Assembly (NCBI GenBank): GCA_016932735.1
Contig: JAFGCI010000004.1
Location: 60,711-124,710 of the forward strand
DNA length: 64,000 nt
Direction of reading: 5' to 3'
From: Candidatus Aenigmatarchaeota archaeon
Lineage (GTDB): Archaea > Aenigmatarchaeota > Aenigmatarchaeia > QMZP01 > QMZT01
The notes beneath the pieces were generated by a model. The model saw nothing but the letters and a program-made list of their open reading frames with translations. It had not been told where the DNA came from and did not search any database. Positions 8,658-18,269 of this stretch are shown here, one piece after another. The translations under genes and the position numbers were made by a program. Position 1 is the first letter of the stretch, and the number at the start of each line of letters is the position of its first letter.

Positions 8658-10469
8658 TTATTTCTTGTCGGCGCTAAGTTCGATAAGCCTTGCATAAACG
8701 GGCCTTGTTATCAGTATTCCGATAAGGACTCCTATTATTGTTGTTATTGCGAAGGACCTTATCAGGCCGACTCCTATTGACATAAGAGGTATCATTGCAG
8801 CTATTGTTGTTGCCGCTGAACCGAATATTATGAAAAATGCCTTCTTTATCTTATCCTTTACACCGATGAGCATCTTCCTGTCCTTCTTTTCGCCGCTCAG
8901 CGTCTCATCGGCGATAACTATCATATGGTCTATTCCTGTTCCTATTGCAGCTATTATTCCGCCTATTGCAGGAAGGTCTATAGTCCATGAAAGCATTCCC
9001 AATATAGGTATCAGAACTACGCCTATGGCTGTGAATGTGTCTATTTCCTGTTTTTTCCACCATGCAACACCCATTATTATCAGGTTGACAACAAGAACTG
9101 CCGCCCATATTCCGGTGTCATTGGCAGTCGATATTCCAAGAAGGATTATAATCTCAGAGAGGCTTATAAGAACCATCGGTATTGCAATCTTGAAACTCCT
9201 GTATCTGATAAAGACGACGACGACTACCATTAGTGCTGCCAGAAGGCCCGCATAAGCAGCAGATGTCACGAATCCTTCTCCAAGTTTTGGCGAGATTACC
9301 GAAACTGAAACGGTTTCCATTGATACCGGAAGAGCGCCTGACCTTAGTATTGTCTGAAGCCTCATTGTCTCTGATACGGCTCCTTCTTTGTCTTCCCTGT
9401 AACCCTGTATCTGCGGCGTTGTATAAATTTTACCGCCAAGGTCGGAAGAAATCTGTAAGTCAGAGACGGGCTGTTCATCAAGATAAAGTATTATCCTTGA
9501 ATCTTTCAGATAATAGTCGCCCGAGTTCATGTCCATTCTGGCGGGTATTCCTGAAGTGATTTTTGCAAATTTCTCCGCTCCTCTTGTCGAGACGGAAACA
9601 GTGAAATAAAATCTGAAACCCTCGCCCACGGGCATTATTGCCGCATGTTGGGAATCGGTCATTATCAGTTCTATATCTTTGCCGTCGTATGCATTCCCAA
9701 TAAAGAAAAGCTCGTTTCCCGTCCTGTTCGCATATTCAAAATCTATTCCCTCGAGATTGAATTTGTCTCCCTGAATAACGACTGTATCTCCTATTTTTAC
9801 AGAATTGTTTTCGCCTTCTGTCACTGTATACTTGTTGTCAATCAGATCGAATACGCCCTGACCATTGACAAGATCGACCGGTTTTATTATCTTTGCCTCA
9901 AATTTTCCCTGCTTCGATAGAAGGTCGTTTACAATCTCCCTGCCGACACCTGCAGCTTCTATCTGTATGAAATATTCCCCTGTTGAGCTCTGGACCGGAT
10001 AAAAGTTAATTTCCTTAAGCCCGTAAATGTTGGCCCGGGTTTTGAGGGTTTCCATTATCTGGTCTATTACTTCGCTGCTAGAGTTTTCTGCCTGGGGCTT
10101 CAAAATAACCCTTGTCCCTCCTTTTATATCGAGACCAAAGTCGAGATTGGTTGAATCGATGTTCATGACATCTATCCCTATATCGCTTATGTTGGACCGG
10201 TCAACAAAGAAATCATATGAATTTCCATTGACTACCAGTTTTACTGGTCCGGATAGCGTGGGTTCTATTTCAATCCATTGATCCATGTTTTCAATTAGCT
10301 GCCCGTTTACAGATGCCAGAATCATTCCATGCGAGAGAACGTCCTTGGCAGGTGAATAATCTGAAATGTATGCTATCTCAACTCCGTCTACAGGAGGTCT
10401 GAAAGTTATTGCCATCAATCCTCCAAATACACAAACCAATAGCACCAGTATTTTCCAGTATTTAATCAT
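8658..10469 (-). CDS. secD: Protein-export membrane protein SecD
   Basis: RND-type partner of the Sec translocon that helps late steps of protein export. There is an N-terminal membrane helix. The large extracellular P1-type domain includes NLDFGLDIKGGTRVILKP, the conserved SecD start of the periplasmic region. A C-terminal bundle of membrane helices has the family element PAIGGIIAAIGTGIDHMIVIADE. Start ATG 10469 (MIKYWKIL, 603 residues) overlaps the secF stop as TAATG, indicating translational coupling; the track's start at 10499 would lie inside secF. The order secF-secD is the usual archaeal one. Confidence 0.92.
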   Translation of the reverse strand: MIKYWKILVLLVCVFGGLMAITFRPPVDGVEIAYISDYSPAKDVLSHGMILASVNGQLIENMDQWIEIEPTLSGPVKLVVNGNSYDFFVDRSNISDIGIDVMNIDSTNLDFGLDIKGGTRVILKPQAENSSSEVIDQIMETLKTRANIYGLKEINFYPVQSSTGEYFIQIEAAGVGREIVNDLLSKQGKFEAKIIKPVDLVNGQGVFDLIDNKYTVTEGENNSVKIGDTVVIQGDKFNLEGIDFEYANRTGNELFFIGNAYDGKDIELIMTDSQHAAIMPVGEGFRFYFTVSVSTRGAEKFAKITSGIPARMDMNSGDYYLKDSRIILYLDEQPVSDLQISSDLGGKIYTTPQIQGYREDKEGAVSETMRLQTILRSGALPVSMETVSVSVISPKLGEGFVTSAAYAGLLAALMVVVVVFIRYRSFKIAIPMVLISLSEIIILLGISTANDTGIWAAVLVVNLIIMGVAWWKKQEIDTFTAIGVVLIPILGMLSWTIDLPAIGGIIAAIGTGIDHMIVIADETLSGEKKDRKMLIGVKDKIKKAFFIIFGSAATTIAAMIPLMSIGVGLIRSFAITTIIGVLIGILITRPVYARLIELSADKK

Positions 10470-11356
10470 TATATCATTCCTTTCTTGTCCATGTACCATC
10501 TAAGAAGGACAGAGTTCATCGTCCATGTATAAATTATATCAGCAAAAAGCCCTATCAGAAGAACGGCTGCAATCTCCGATAAAACGGGAGATATTGCCGA
10601 TATTACAAGAGCGCTTACCGCCACTATGCTTGTAATGGTTTCAGTAAGCCCTGTTTTCAGGGAGCGTCTGAATCTTTCTGTGAACGGGGCGTCTGTCTCT
10701 TTTAGCAGTCTTGATGTAAGCATTATGTCGGTGTCAACTGAATAACCGATAAGCATGAGAATCGCGGCAAGGCTAGCCAACGAAAACTGCACGCCGAAAA
10801 CCTGCATAAATGCTAGAGCCGTCGTAATATCGAAAACGGCGCATGCGATGACGAGTATAGAGGGTACGGGTTTCCTGAACATGATGAAAACTATTATTCC
10901 CATTATTACGAAAGCCGCCATTATTCCTATCTGTGCCTGAGACCAGAAAGCTGAACCAAGGGAAGTTCCGATTGTCTGGATTGAATTCACGCCTGTATCT
11001 ATTCCAAAGTTTCCCATCTCCGCAAGAACTGCATCAGCATCCGTTTCTCCTGCGACCTCAGCAATAATCGAGGGCGTCCCTATTCCTGTGGTTCTTCTTA
11101 CATTGACGTCGCCGAACTTTCCTTTCAGCAAATTTTCGAGTTCTATTATGTCAACATTTGCATTCGTGTTCACAGTTATAAGGGTTCCGCCTTTCAGGTC
11201 TATTGATCTGTCGAAGAACTCCCCCGTCTGATAGTACCGGTTCCCCAGTATGGCTACAGACATTAAAATCAATATCAATGTCACTATAAGGAATTTTCTG
11301 TAGCTTTTTGATTCCTTGGTATGCAGGAATTTGTCTGCAATCGTGTGGAGTGCCAT
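10469..11356 (-). CDS. secF: Protein-export membrane protein SecF
   Basis: Partner of SecD in the Sec auxiliary complex. After one N-terminal helix comes the conserved FDRSIDLKGGTLITV element. The C-terminal bundle carries LASLAAILMLIGYSVDTDIMLTSRLL, the signature that matches SecD's. I start at MALHTIADKF (11356) rather than 11395, which would add an unusual hydrophobic prefix. A TATATAAAT element lies between secF and the divergent geranylgeranyl reductase gene and may serve both. It is coupled to secD by a TAATG overlap. Confidence 0.9.
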   Translation of the reverse strand: MALHTIADKFLHTKESKSYRKFLIVTLILILMSVAILGNRYYQTGEFFDRSIDLKGGTLITVNTNANVDIIELENLLKGKFGDVNVRRTTGIGTPSIIAEVAGETDADAVLAEMGNFGIDTGVNSIQTIGTSLGSAFWSQAQIGIMAAFVIMGIIVFIMFRKPVPSILVIACAVFDITTALAFMQVFGVQFSLASLAAILMLIGYSVDTDIMLTSRLLKETDAPFTERFRRSLKTGLTETITSIVAVSALVISAISPVLSEIAAVLLIGLFADIIYTWTMNSVLLRWYMDKKGMI

Positions 11357-11408
11357 AAGTATAACTATTTTACCGTTAGTTATATAAATTAGCATTTTCC
11401 GTGGTCAA

Positions 11409-12425
11409 ATGTATGATATAATAATCGTAGGTGCGGGGCCGGCAGGGTTGTCTTGTGCCAGAAATCTGAAGAATGAAGGATTTTCAGTTGCAGTCATTGA
11501 GGAGCATGATGAAATCGGTCTTCCTGTGCAGTGTTCCGGCCTTGTTTCCTGGAATCTTGGCAAATTTGTTGATGTAGATGACTGTTATATAGAGAGGGTA
11601 TTGCATAAAGCTGTTATTCACTCCCCTTCCGGCCATGTAATCGAAATCAAAAAGAAAAAACAAGTTTACGTCATAGACCGGCATAAGTTCGATAAACTTT
11701 TGGCGAAAGGTTTGGAAGATGAAATACTTTTCGAAACCGGAGCAGACTTTGTCAGATATGAAAAAGATTGCATAACCATTAACACGGATAAAGGCGAATT
11801 CAGGGCAAAAATGGTTGTCGGGGCAGACGGTCCTAATTCTGTTATTGGGAGATTTTTTAATTCGGAACCAGAGACCGTTACCGGTCTGATAGCTATAACA
11901 GATGAGAACCCTGTTCAAGACAATGTGGACCTTTTCTTTGACAGAAGAATAACTGAAAACTTTCTTTGGAGGATTCCGAGGGGTAATGTAACAGAATACG
12001 GTATGATGGGAGCCAATTGCAAAGTTTGTGAATTGAAAAAATTCTTCGGCCTGAAAGACTGCAAAATAAGCGGTGGCCTTGTTCCTGTAAAGCCCTCTCC
12101 AAGAACGTATTTTGACAGATGTCTTCTTCTGGGAGATGCCGCCGGCCAGACAAAGCCATGGAGCGGCGGGGGCATCGTCTATTCTCTGCTTTGCTCACAG
12201 ATAGCTTTTAATATCATTAAAGATGCTTTCGGCAGGAACGATTTTTCTGCTCAATTTCTTAAGAGATATGAAGAAATGTGGAAAGAGGATATTGGAAAAC
12301 AGATATGCACAGGGAAATTCTGGAACGGTTTTCTTAAAATGTCAAATAATTATCTTCTGGATTTGTTTTTTCATTCATCTAAATTAATGCACTGGAACAT
12401 GCTTGACATGGACTTTATTGTTTAG
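11409..12425 (+). CDS. Geranylgeranyl reductase family flavoprotein
   Basis: FAD-dependent enzyme of 338 residues, probably saturating the geranylgeranyl chains of archaeal membrane lipids. It has the N-terminal FAD-binding GAGPAGLSCARNL, an EEHDEIGLPVQCSG segment typical of geranylgeranyl reductases, GADGPNSVIGR, and a second FAD contact in LLLGDAAGQTKPWSGGGI. It is shorter than many family members, so other FAD-dependent reductions of isoprenoids are possible. The stop codon overlaps that of the next, convergent gene by 4 bp. Its position among mevalonate genes fits a lipid role. Confidence 0.85.
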   Translation: MYDIIIVGAGPAGLSCARNLKNEGFSVAVIEEHDEIGLPVQCSGLVSWNLGKFVDVDDCYIERVLHKAVIHSPSGHVIEIKKKKQVYVIDRHKFDKLLAKGLEDEILFETGADFVRYEKDCITINTDKGEFRAKMVVGADGPNSVIGRFFNSEPETVTGLIAITDENPVQDNVDLFFDRRITENFLWRIPRGNVTEYGMMGANCKVCELKKFFGLKDCKISGGLVPVKPSPRTYFDRCLLLGDAAGQTKPWSGGGIVYSLLCSQIAFNIIKDAFGRNDFSAQFLKRYEEMWKEDIGKQICTGKFWNGFLKMSNNYLLDLFFHSSKLMHWNMLDMDFIV

Positions 12426-13315
12426 TTATAGAGAAGAAATTGCGGGTTCATATTATTATTGAACAGGTAATTCTGTTTCATTAAAGTTGTTGATTTGCCT
12501 CTATAAGCATCTTTTATGTAGTCGCTTCCGGGGTTTGAGCCTCCTCCGCAACCTCCGGGCTCTTCCGAGGCAAGCCGCCATTCTATAGATTCACCACTGT
12601 CAAGGCTGACCTTATCTATAGGGTCTTTGCTTATGTTAACGGTGCCGTCAGGCTTCCTGATGTAGAACTCCCACCACATTCCGTTCTCGCCATCCCTGAT
12701 GCCGTTTATCTCGTTTACATAGAAACTGCCAAACTCCTTGCTGAACTCGCTTTTTATTCCGAGCTCTTTTTCTGCTTTCATTGTCATTTCATATGCATTC
12801 GTTTTCTCCGGGCTTTTCATCTCTATCTGCTGGAAAACATACTGTCCGTGGCTGTCTTCCATTATAACGGGTTCCGTGTATTTAACCACGGTTATGTCTC
12901 TTTCATAATCAAGAAGTTCATTTTCGGGGGGCGTCTCAATTAGCCTTTTTTCTGTCAAACATGTAGGATTTTCAATTTGTAAATCGTAAAAAAGGAATTC
13001 TGTATCCGGGTTCTCATGAACCATTTCAATGGAATACCCTGTCGTTTTAAGCTTTTCTGAATGATCGAAATGTGTCTCGTCATTATCCTCTGATGTAGGG
13101 ACATCGCTCTCGATATATCTGATTTCCTCTTCATCTTCTTTTGCATAAATTTCTTTCTTCTTTGTTTCATAACCGTTTGAAGTCTCTTCATCTTCTTCAG
13201 AAAAAGCAACTTTAATCTCATCCTCTTCGGCAATCTGGGAAATGTCGAACAAATCTTCTTCCAACAAGTGTTCAGGGTTTTGGTAGATCCATACACCTCC
13301 CAGAATGATGAACAA
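12422..13315 (-). CDS. Acidic membrane-anchored protein with DUF4430-like domain
   Basis: 297 residues. It starts with a short hydrophobic helix (FIILGGVWIY), followed by a very acidic, low-complexity stretch (Glu/Asp-rich, residues ~18-90). Towards the C-terminus, GSFYVNEINGI...GMWWEFYI...SIEWRLA resembles the DUF4430/transcobalamin C-terminal fold, which in other proteins binds cobalamin or caps secreted proteins. The last part holds a glycine/cysteine motif (PGGCGGGSNPGS). The start is a TTG just after an in-frame TAG, so the exact N-terminus is uncertain. Surface exposure is inferred from the anchor and the acidic linker. Confidence 0.55.
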   Translation of the reverse strand: MFIILGGVWIYQNPEHLLEEDLFDISQIAEEDEIKVAFSEEDEETSNGYETKKKEIYAKEDEEEIRYIESDVPTSEDNDETHFDHSEKLKTTGYSIEMVHENPDTEFLFYDLQIENPTCLTEKRLIETPPENELLDYERDITVVKYTEPVIMEDSHGQYVFQQIEMKSPEKTNAYEMTMKAEKELGIKSEFSKEFGSFYVNEINGIRDGENGMWWEFYIRKPDGTVNISKDPIDKVSLDSGESIEWRLASEEPGGCGGGSNPGSDYIKDAYRGKSTTLMKQNYLFNNNMNPQFLLYN

Positions 13316-13374
13316 TATTATGGCCTAACATTTATAAATATTATTAAGAAGGAAAATCGTTAAAGACCAAACTG

Positions 13375-13794
13375 TCATTTGGCGGGTTTGAATTTCGTGC
13401 CGTAAAGTACAATCCCCGACTCGTGCTCGCTCCTTATTTTCCTGAACACGGCCTCGACAGGCATTCCAATCTTTATCTCTCCGGGATCACAATCCACTAC
13501 CTGTCCGGTTATCTTTGCGCCTTCTTCAAGCTCTATGATTGCAACGATATATGGAGCATAAATCTTAAAGCCTTCCGGTGGCACTCTGACAACTGTATAA
13601 GTGAATACCTTGCCCTTTCCTGAAAACATTACCTCTTCTATTTTAACTGTCCTTTTGCAGACAGGGCAGATATGCCTTTCAGGATAAAAATACCTCCCGC
13701 ATACAGGGCATCTGGAGCCTATCAGGGAGTATCTTTTCCTGAAATTTCTCCAATGGAAAGGAACCGCAAATTCTGGCATAAAATCATCTCTCAT
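13375..13794 (-). CDS. DUF35 OB-fold/zinc-ribbon partner of thiolase and HMG-CoA synthase
   Basis: 139-residue acyl-CoA-associated scaffold protein. A rubredoxin-like zinc ribbon (CPVCGRYFYPERHICPVC, about residues 28-46) precedes an OB-fold (FTYTVVRVPPEGFK...). In archaea this protein bridges acetoacetyl-CoA thiolase and HMG-CoA synthase into one complex that channels the unfavourable intermediate; that is family knowledge. Here it is the last gene of the cluster and overlaps the thiolase gene by 11 bp, consistent with that role. Confidence 0.88.
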   Translation of the reverse strand: MRDDFMPEFAVPFHWRNFRKRYSLIGSRCPVCGRYFYPERHICPVCKRTVKIEEVMFSGKGKVFTYTVVRVPPEGFKIYAPYIVAIIELEEGAKITGQVVDCDPGEIKIGMPVEAVFRKIRSEHESGIVLYGTKFKPAK

Positions 13795-14974
13795 TTGAAA
13801 GTATATGGACGACTACTGTCGCTCCGGAACCGCCGACATTGTGCGCCAGTCCATATCTTGCATTATCTACCTGTCTTTTTCCGGCTTCTCCCCGTAGCTG
13901 CTCGACAAGCTCATATAACTGTGCTATTCCGGTCGCGCCGACGGGATGTCCCTTTGCTTTCAGACCGCCGGATGTGTTTATGGGAATCCTTCCCCCTATT
14001 TCAACGTCGCCGCTTTCTATGAGCTTTCCGCCTTCTCCCTTCTTCGCAAAGCCCAAATCCTCGTATGCTATAAGTTCATTAATAGAGAAGCAGTCATGAA
14101 CTTCTGCAAAATTGATGTCCTTTGGTGTCAGTCCGGACCTCTGATAAGCTTCCTTTGCTGCCCACACAGTCGCGTCAAGGGTTGTTATGTCGCGCCTGTC
14201 ATGGACCGTCAGGCTGTCTGATGCCTGTGCCGACGCCCTTATGTATATTGGATTGTCGCTGTAATCTTTTGCCTTTTCAGCAGGAACCATTATGATACTT
14301 GCCGCCCCGTCTGATATAGGCGAACAATCAAGAAGCCTCAGGGGGTCTGAAACTAGTGCTGACCCTAAAACATCTGCAACTGTAATTTTGTTTTTGAAGT
14401 GTGCTATAGGGTTAAGGGAACCGTTCTTATGGTTCTTGACGGGTATCATTGCAATCTGCTCTCTCGTTGTCCCGTATTCATGCATATGCCTGTTGGCAAG
14501 GAAAGCGTAAACGCCTGGAAACGTCAATCCATGAAATGCTTCATTCTCCTGATCCATTGCACCGGCCAGAACTGATGTCGCAGTCTCGCCTGAAACATCC
14601 GTCATTTTTTCAGCACCGCCGACCGCAACCACATCATACATTCCCGATGCAACGGCCATGAAACCTACACGGGCCGCGACGCTTCCTGAGGCGCATGCCG
14701 CCTCTGTCCTCATTGATGGTTTTGGATTTATGCCGAGATAATCTGCAAATAGACCGGCTCCGTGTTCCTGTCCGACAAACATTCCGCCAGACATGTTGCC
14801 CCCGACCAGAAGCTGTATCTCCTCGGGATCTATTTTAGCATCATGGAGCGCCTTTGAACCTGCCTCACCTGCCAGCTCCCTTAGGCTTTTGTTCCAGTGC
14901 TCTCCGAATTCTGTGGAGCCTATTCCTACTATTGCCACGTCGCGGGCGGGTTTGAGTTTTGAAAAATCCATCAT
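13784..14974 (-). CDS. Acetoacetyl-CoA thiolase (archaeal type)
   Basis: Condenses two acetyl-CoA to acetoacetyl-CoA, the first step of the mevalonate route. The nucleophilic cysteine is in EAACASGS (Cys94). HDCFSINE and the C-terminal [11 protein letters not shown] supply the catalytic His residues, and HNVGGSGA closes the active site. It lacks the classic second cysteine near the C-terminus, as is usual for archaeal/SCP2-type thiolases. It overlaps HMG-CoA synthase by 4 bp and the DUF35 gene by 11 bp, so the three form one operon. Confidence 0.92.
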   Translation of the reverse strand: MMDFSKLKPARDVAIVGIGSTEFGEHWNKSLRELAGEAGSKALHDAKIDPEEIQLLVGGNMSGGMFVGQEHGAGLFADYLGINPKPSMRTEAACASGSVAARVGFMAVASGMYDVVAVGGAEKMTDVSGETATSVLAGAMDQENEAFHGLTFPGVYAFLANRHMHEYGTTREQIAMIPVKNHKNGSLNPIAHFKNKITVADVLGSALVSDPLRLLDCSPISDGAASIIMVPAEKAKDYSDNPIYIRASAQASDSLTVHDRRDITTLDATVWAAKEAYQRSGLTPKDINFAEVHDCFSINELIAYEDLGFAKKGEGGKLIESGDVEIGGRIPINTSGGLKAKGHPVGATGIAQLYELVEQLRGEAGKRQVDNARYGLAHNVGGSGATVVVHILSNER

Positions 14975-16014
14975 CCTTGAACACCTTTAATTTTTCTCCT
15001 GTGCTTGAGATAATCGGCATATGTCAGGTATGCTTTATCGTCAATGAATTTATTTAGGGGAGTTCCTCTGTTTCTGTTTTCTTCAATTCCTTCTTCAACC
15101 GTTATCGAGAATGAATCTGAGCCCGCTCCCGAACCGAAAGATGTTGCAAGTATTCTGTCACCGGGTTTTGCTATATCAAGAACCGCCGCAAGACCTAAAG
15201 GAACAGCGGCCGAATATGTGTTCCCTATTTTTGGTACAAGCAGACCCGGAAGAACCTTTTCTTTTTCTATTCCGAGCTTTTTTGCAGCCAGAACGGGAAA
15301 CTTCGCATTCGGCTGGTGAAATATGAAATAATCATAATCTTTTACATCCGTTCCTGTTTTTTCAAGAAGCAGTCTTGTCGCTGATAGTACATGATTGAAA
15401 TATCCGGGCTCTCCGGTAAACCTTCCCCCATGTCTGGGAAAATCTTCACCTTCCCTTCTCCAGAAGTCGGGAGTATCCGTCGTGTATGAGCAGAAATCAT
15501 TGACCGTTGCTATTATATCCTCCGCCCCGAAAATATAAGCTCCGCAGCCTGCAGCGGCCGTATACTCAAGTGCATCACCGGGCCTTCCCTGAGAGGTATC
15601 GGACCCTATCGCCAGTCCGTATTTTATATATCCTGATTTTATCAGTCCCATAACGGCCTGGAATCCTGCTGTCCCTGCCTTGCATGCGAATTCAAGGTCT
15701 GCCGCTGTCATGACGGGCGTCGCTCCTATCGCTTCTGCAACAATAGCGGATGTAGACTTAACAACGTAGGGGTGTGATTCAGATCCTATATAGACGGCTC
15801 CTATATCTATTGGGTTTATTCCCGCTCTCGCCAAGGCTATCCTTGATGCAGTAACCGCCATAGTAGCTGAATCTTCATCTAAATCGGGAACTGTTTTCTC
15901 TCCTACAAGCTTTACTATGCTCTCTGGATCGACGCCCCAGATTTTTGCAATATTAGCCGATTTTATCCTGAAATGGGGCACATATGCACCATATCCTACG
16001 ATACCCGCCTTCAT
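14971..16014 (-). CDS. Hydroxymethylglutaryl-CoA synthase
   Basis: Joins acetyl-CoA and acetoacetyl-CoA to make HMG-CoA. The enzyme is the short archaeal KAS III-like type (347 residues). Seen in order are IGSESHPY (catalytic Glu), [12 protein letters not shown] (nucleophilic Cys111) and FHQPNAKFP (catalytic His). I start at ATG 16014; the track's 16017 is an adjacent TTG. It is the first gene of the HMGS-thiolase-DUF35 operon, a common archaeal arrangement. Confidence 0.93.
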   Translation of the reverse strand: MKAGIVGYGAYVPHFRIKSANIAKIWGVDPESIVKLVGEKTVPDLDEDSATMAVTASRIALARAGINPIDIGAVYIGSESHPYVVKSTSAIVAEAIGATPVMTAADLEFACKAGTAGFQAVMGLIKSGYIKYGLAIGSDTSQGRPGDALEYTAAAGCGAYIFGAEDIIATVNDFCSYTTDTPDFWRREGEDFPRHGGRFTGEPGYFNHVLSATRLLLEKTGTDVKDYDYFIFHQPNAKFPVLAAKKLGIEKEKVLPGLLVPKIGNTYSAAVPLGLAAVLDIAKPGDRILATSFGSGAGSDSFSITVEEGIEENRNRGTPLNKFIDDKAYLTYADYLKHRRKIKGVQG

Positions 16015-16123
16015 CAAACCACTTCAAGTCTTTAATTAAACCCGCCAAAAGCTTTTAAATCTTCAAAGGTTCTATCGACAATCCTAACACTTGGCTTATA
16101 AATTTTGAACGCTATGATTATTC

Positions 16124-17209
16124 ATGATTCCAATAACAAAGCCAGATATCGGTGAAGATGAAATCAGGGCGGTTGAAGATGTTCTCCGTTCCGGTTATAT
16201 TGTCCAGCACAACAAAACAAGAGAATTTGAAAGAGATTTTTCTTTGTATATCGGAACAAAATACGGGATAGCGACTTCTTCAGGAACCACGTCACTTATG
16301 ATAGCCCTGAAATCACTTGGAATCAAGGAAGGGGACGAAGTGATAACAACTCCTTTCACTTTCGCTGCCACGGGAAACTCTATATTATATGTAGGCGCAA
16401 AGCCTGTCTTTGTTGACATAGATCCAAAAACCTTCAACATAGATCCCGACTTAATTGGTGAAAAAATAACAGAGAAAACAAAAGCCATATTACCTGTCCA
16501 TCTTTACGGCCAGCCCTGTGAAATGAAAAAAATAAATAAATTGTGCCATGACAACGGCTTACTTCTAATTGAAGATGCAGCACAGGCTCATGGTGCCGAA
16601 TATGATGGAAAGAAAGCAGGCTCCTTTGGCGATGTATCATGTTTCTCTTTTTATGCGACGAAGAATCTGGTGACCGCTGAGGGCGGTATGATTATGACAA
16701 ATTCAGAAGAAACCGAGGAGAAGTCAAGAATGGTGAGAGACCATGGGCAGTCCGGACGATATATCCACGAGTTCCTTTCCTACAATTTCCGGATGACCGA
16801 TATAAACGCGGCGCTGGGCATTGTCCAGCTTAAGAAACTGGATAGCATGAATAAGAAGCGTGCTGAAAATGCAGATTATTTCACAGAGAAATTAAAAAAT
16901 CTGGATTGGCTTGAAACCCCCTTTGTTCCTGAAAAAATGATGCCTTCATGGCATCAGTACACGCTCAGAATACTCGAAGGCAAAAGAGACAAATTCTGGG
17001 AACATATGAAAGAGAATGATATACAGTGCATGCTGTATTATCCAATTCCATTATATCTGCAGCCTTTCTACAGGACTATGGGATTCAAAGAAGGTCTTTG
17101 CCCGATAAGCGAGAGAATATCAAAGGAAGTCATTTCAATTCCTGTCGGCCCGCATCTAACAGAACCGGACAAAGAAAATATAGCTGATACGATTAAAGGA
17201 TTTGCATGA
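16124..17209 (+). CDS. DegT/DnrJ/EryC1-type sugar aminotransferase
   Basis: PLP enzyme of 361 residues that transfers an amino group to a keto-sugar nucleotide. The cofactor-binding lysine is in SFYATKNL (Lys180). EDAAQAHGAEYDG carries the Asp that contacts the PLP ring nitrogen, and SSGTTSLMIAL the phosphate-binding turn. It sits directly before a Gfo/Idh-type dehydrogenase. In methanogens such a pair makes UDP-GlcNAc3NA-type sugars for N-glycans, so a C3-aminosugar product is a reasonable inference. The precise sugar cannot be read from sequence. Confidence 0.85.
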   Translation: MIPITKPDIGEDEIRAVEDVLRSGYIVQHNKTREFERDFSLYIGTKYGIATSSGTTSLMIALKSLGIKEGDEVITTPFTFAATGNSILYVGAKPVFVDIDPKTFNIDPDLIGEKITEKTKAILPVHLYGQPCEMKKINKLCHDNGLLLIEDAAQAHGAEYDGKKAGSFGDVSCFSFYATKNLVTAEGGMIMTNSEETEEKSRMVRDHGQSGRYIHEFLSYNFRMTDINAALGIVQLKKLDSMNKKRAENADYFTEKLKNLDWLETPFVPEKMMPSWHQYTLRILEGKRDKFWEHMKENDIQCMLYYPIPLYLQPFYRTMGFKEGLCPISERISKEVISIPVGPHLTEPDKENIADTIKGFA

Positions 17210-17287
17210 GGCTGGAAAGCGGGAACTATCTTCCACAAATCTATAAATGCTGCCTTGTCAATTTTATTCTAATCTGAGGATTGCAAA

Positions 17288-18268
17288 ATGGTCTTGAACG
17301 TTGCTGTCATAGGAACCGGTAACATGGGAAGAAACCATATAAGGACCTATTCTGAAATAGATGATGCAAAACTTGTCGCAATATCCGATGTTATCGAGGA
17401 TCGTGGAAAGGGTCTTGCGGAGAAATTCGGGTGCAGGTTCTATAAGGATTATAACGAAATGTTCAAAAAAGAAAAGATTGACATTGTCTCTATTTGCGTT
17501 CCTACCTTCCTGCATAAAAAAGTTGCTAAGGATGTAATCAGCCACGGTGTTAATTTTCTCATTGAAAAACCGATAGCAAGAAACGTTGAAGAAGGTGAAG
17601 AGATAGTAAAGTTAGCAAGAAAGAAGGGTCTTAAAATGACAGTCGGCCACATTGAAAGATTCAATCCCGCTGTGCAGAAACTGAAAGCAATGATTGATGA
17701 AGGCAAGCTGGGAAACATTACATCTGTCCTTGCCCGGCGGGTCGGTATATTTCCGCCACAAATAAAGGACGCGAATGTTGTCATAGACCTGGCCGTTCAT
17801 GATATAGATGTAATAAATTATCTCCTCGGGAAAAGCCCTGATAAGGTTTATGCGGGTCTTGGAAAAGCCCTGATAGAAAAAAGGCACGACTACGCGAATA
17901 TATTTCTTAAATACAACGGTGCGAATGCATTTATCGAGGTCAACTGGATTACACCGGTTAAAATCAGGAGATTGAGTGTAACCGGAACCAAAGGCTATGC
18001 GGAATTAAATTACATAACTCAGGAACTTATTTATTATGAAAGCATTTACGATAAATTCTGCGATGATTTTGGCGATTTCGTAATAAATTTTGGGGAGCCG
18101 AACATTACAAAGGTGAATATCAAAAAAGAAGAGCCTTTAAAGGTTGAGCTGAAACATTTCATTGATTGCATCGAAAATAATAAAGAGCCGATTGTAACCG
18201 GAGAACAGGCTTTGGAGGCTCTGAGGGTTTCTGAAATGGCTCTGAATAGCAACGGCTGCTGTCAATAA
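17288..18268 (+). CDS. Gfo/Idh/MocA family NAD(P)-dependent sugar dehydrogenase
   Basis: 326-residue oxidoreductase. The N-terminal Rossmann motif is VIGTGNMGRNHIR. The catalytic Lys region is LIEKPIARN, and the substrate-binding His lies in IDLAVHDIDVINYLLG. The protein fits archaeal UDP-N-acetylglucosamine 3-dehydrogenases that supply a 3-keto sugar to a DegT-type aminotransferase; such an aminotransferase precedes it by 78 bp. The intergenic space holds a TATA-like CTATAAAT and a GAGGA-type ribosome site. It converges with the GlcNAc-1-P transferase gene with a 1-bp gap. Confidence 0.82.
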   Translation: MVLNVAVIGTGNMGRNHIRTYSEIDDAKLVAISDVIEDRGKGLAEKFGCRFYKDYNEMFKKEKIDIVSICVPTFLHKKVAKDVISHGVNFLIEKPIARNVEEGEEIVKLARKKGLKMTVGHIERFNPAVQKLKAMIDEGKLGNITSVLARRVGIFPPQIKDANVVIDLAVHDIDVINYLLGKSPDKVYAGLGKALIEKRHDYANIFLKYNGANAFIEVNWITPVKIRRLSVTGTKGYAELNYITQELIYYESIYDKFCDDFGDFVINFGEPNITKVNIKKEEPLKVELKHFIDCIENNKEPIVTGEQALEALRVSEMALNSNGCCQ

Positions 18269-18269
18269 A

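Noticed and set aside
13672-14661. Several plus-strand ORFs opposite the thiolase operon
   Set aside because: They are antisense shadows of well-supported genes and have no family resemblance.
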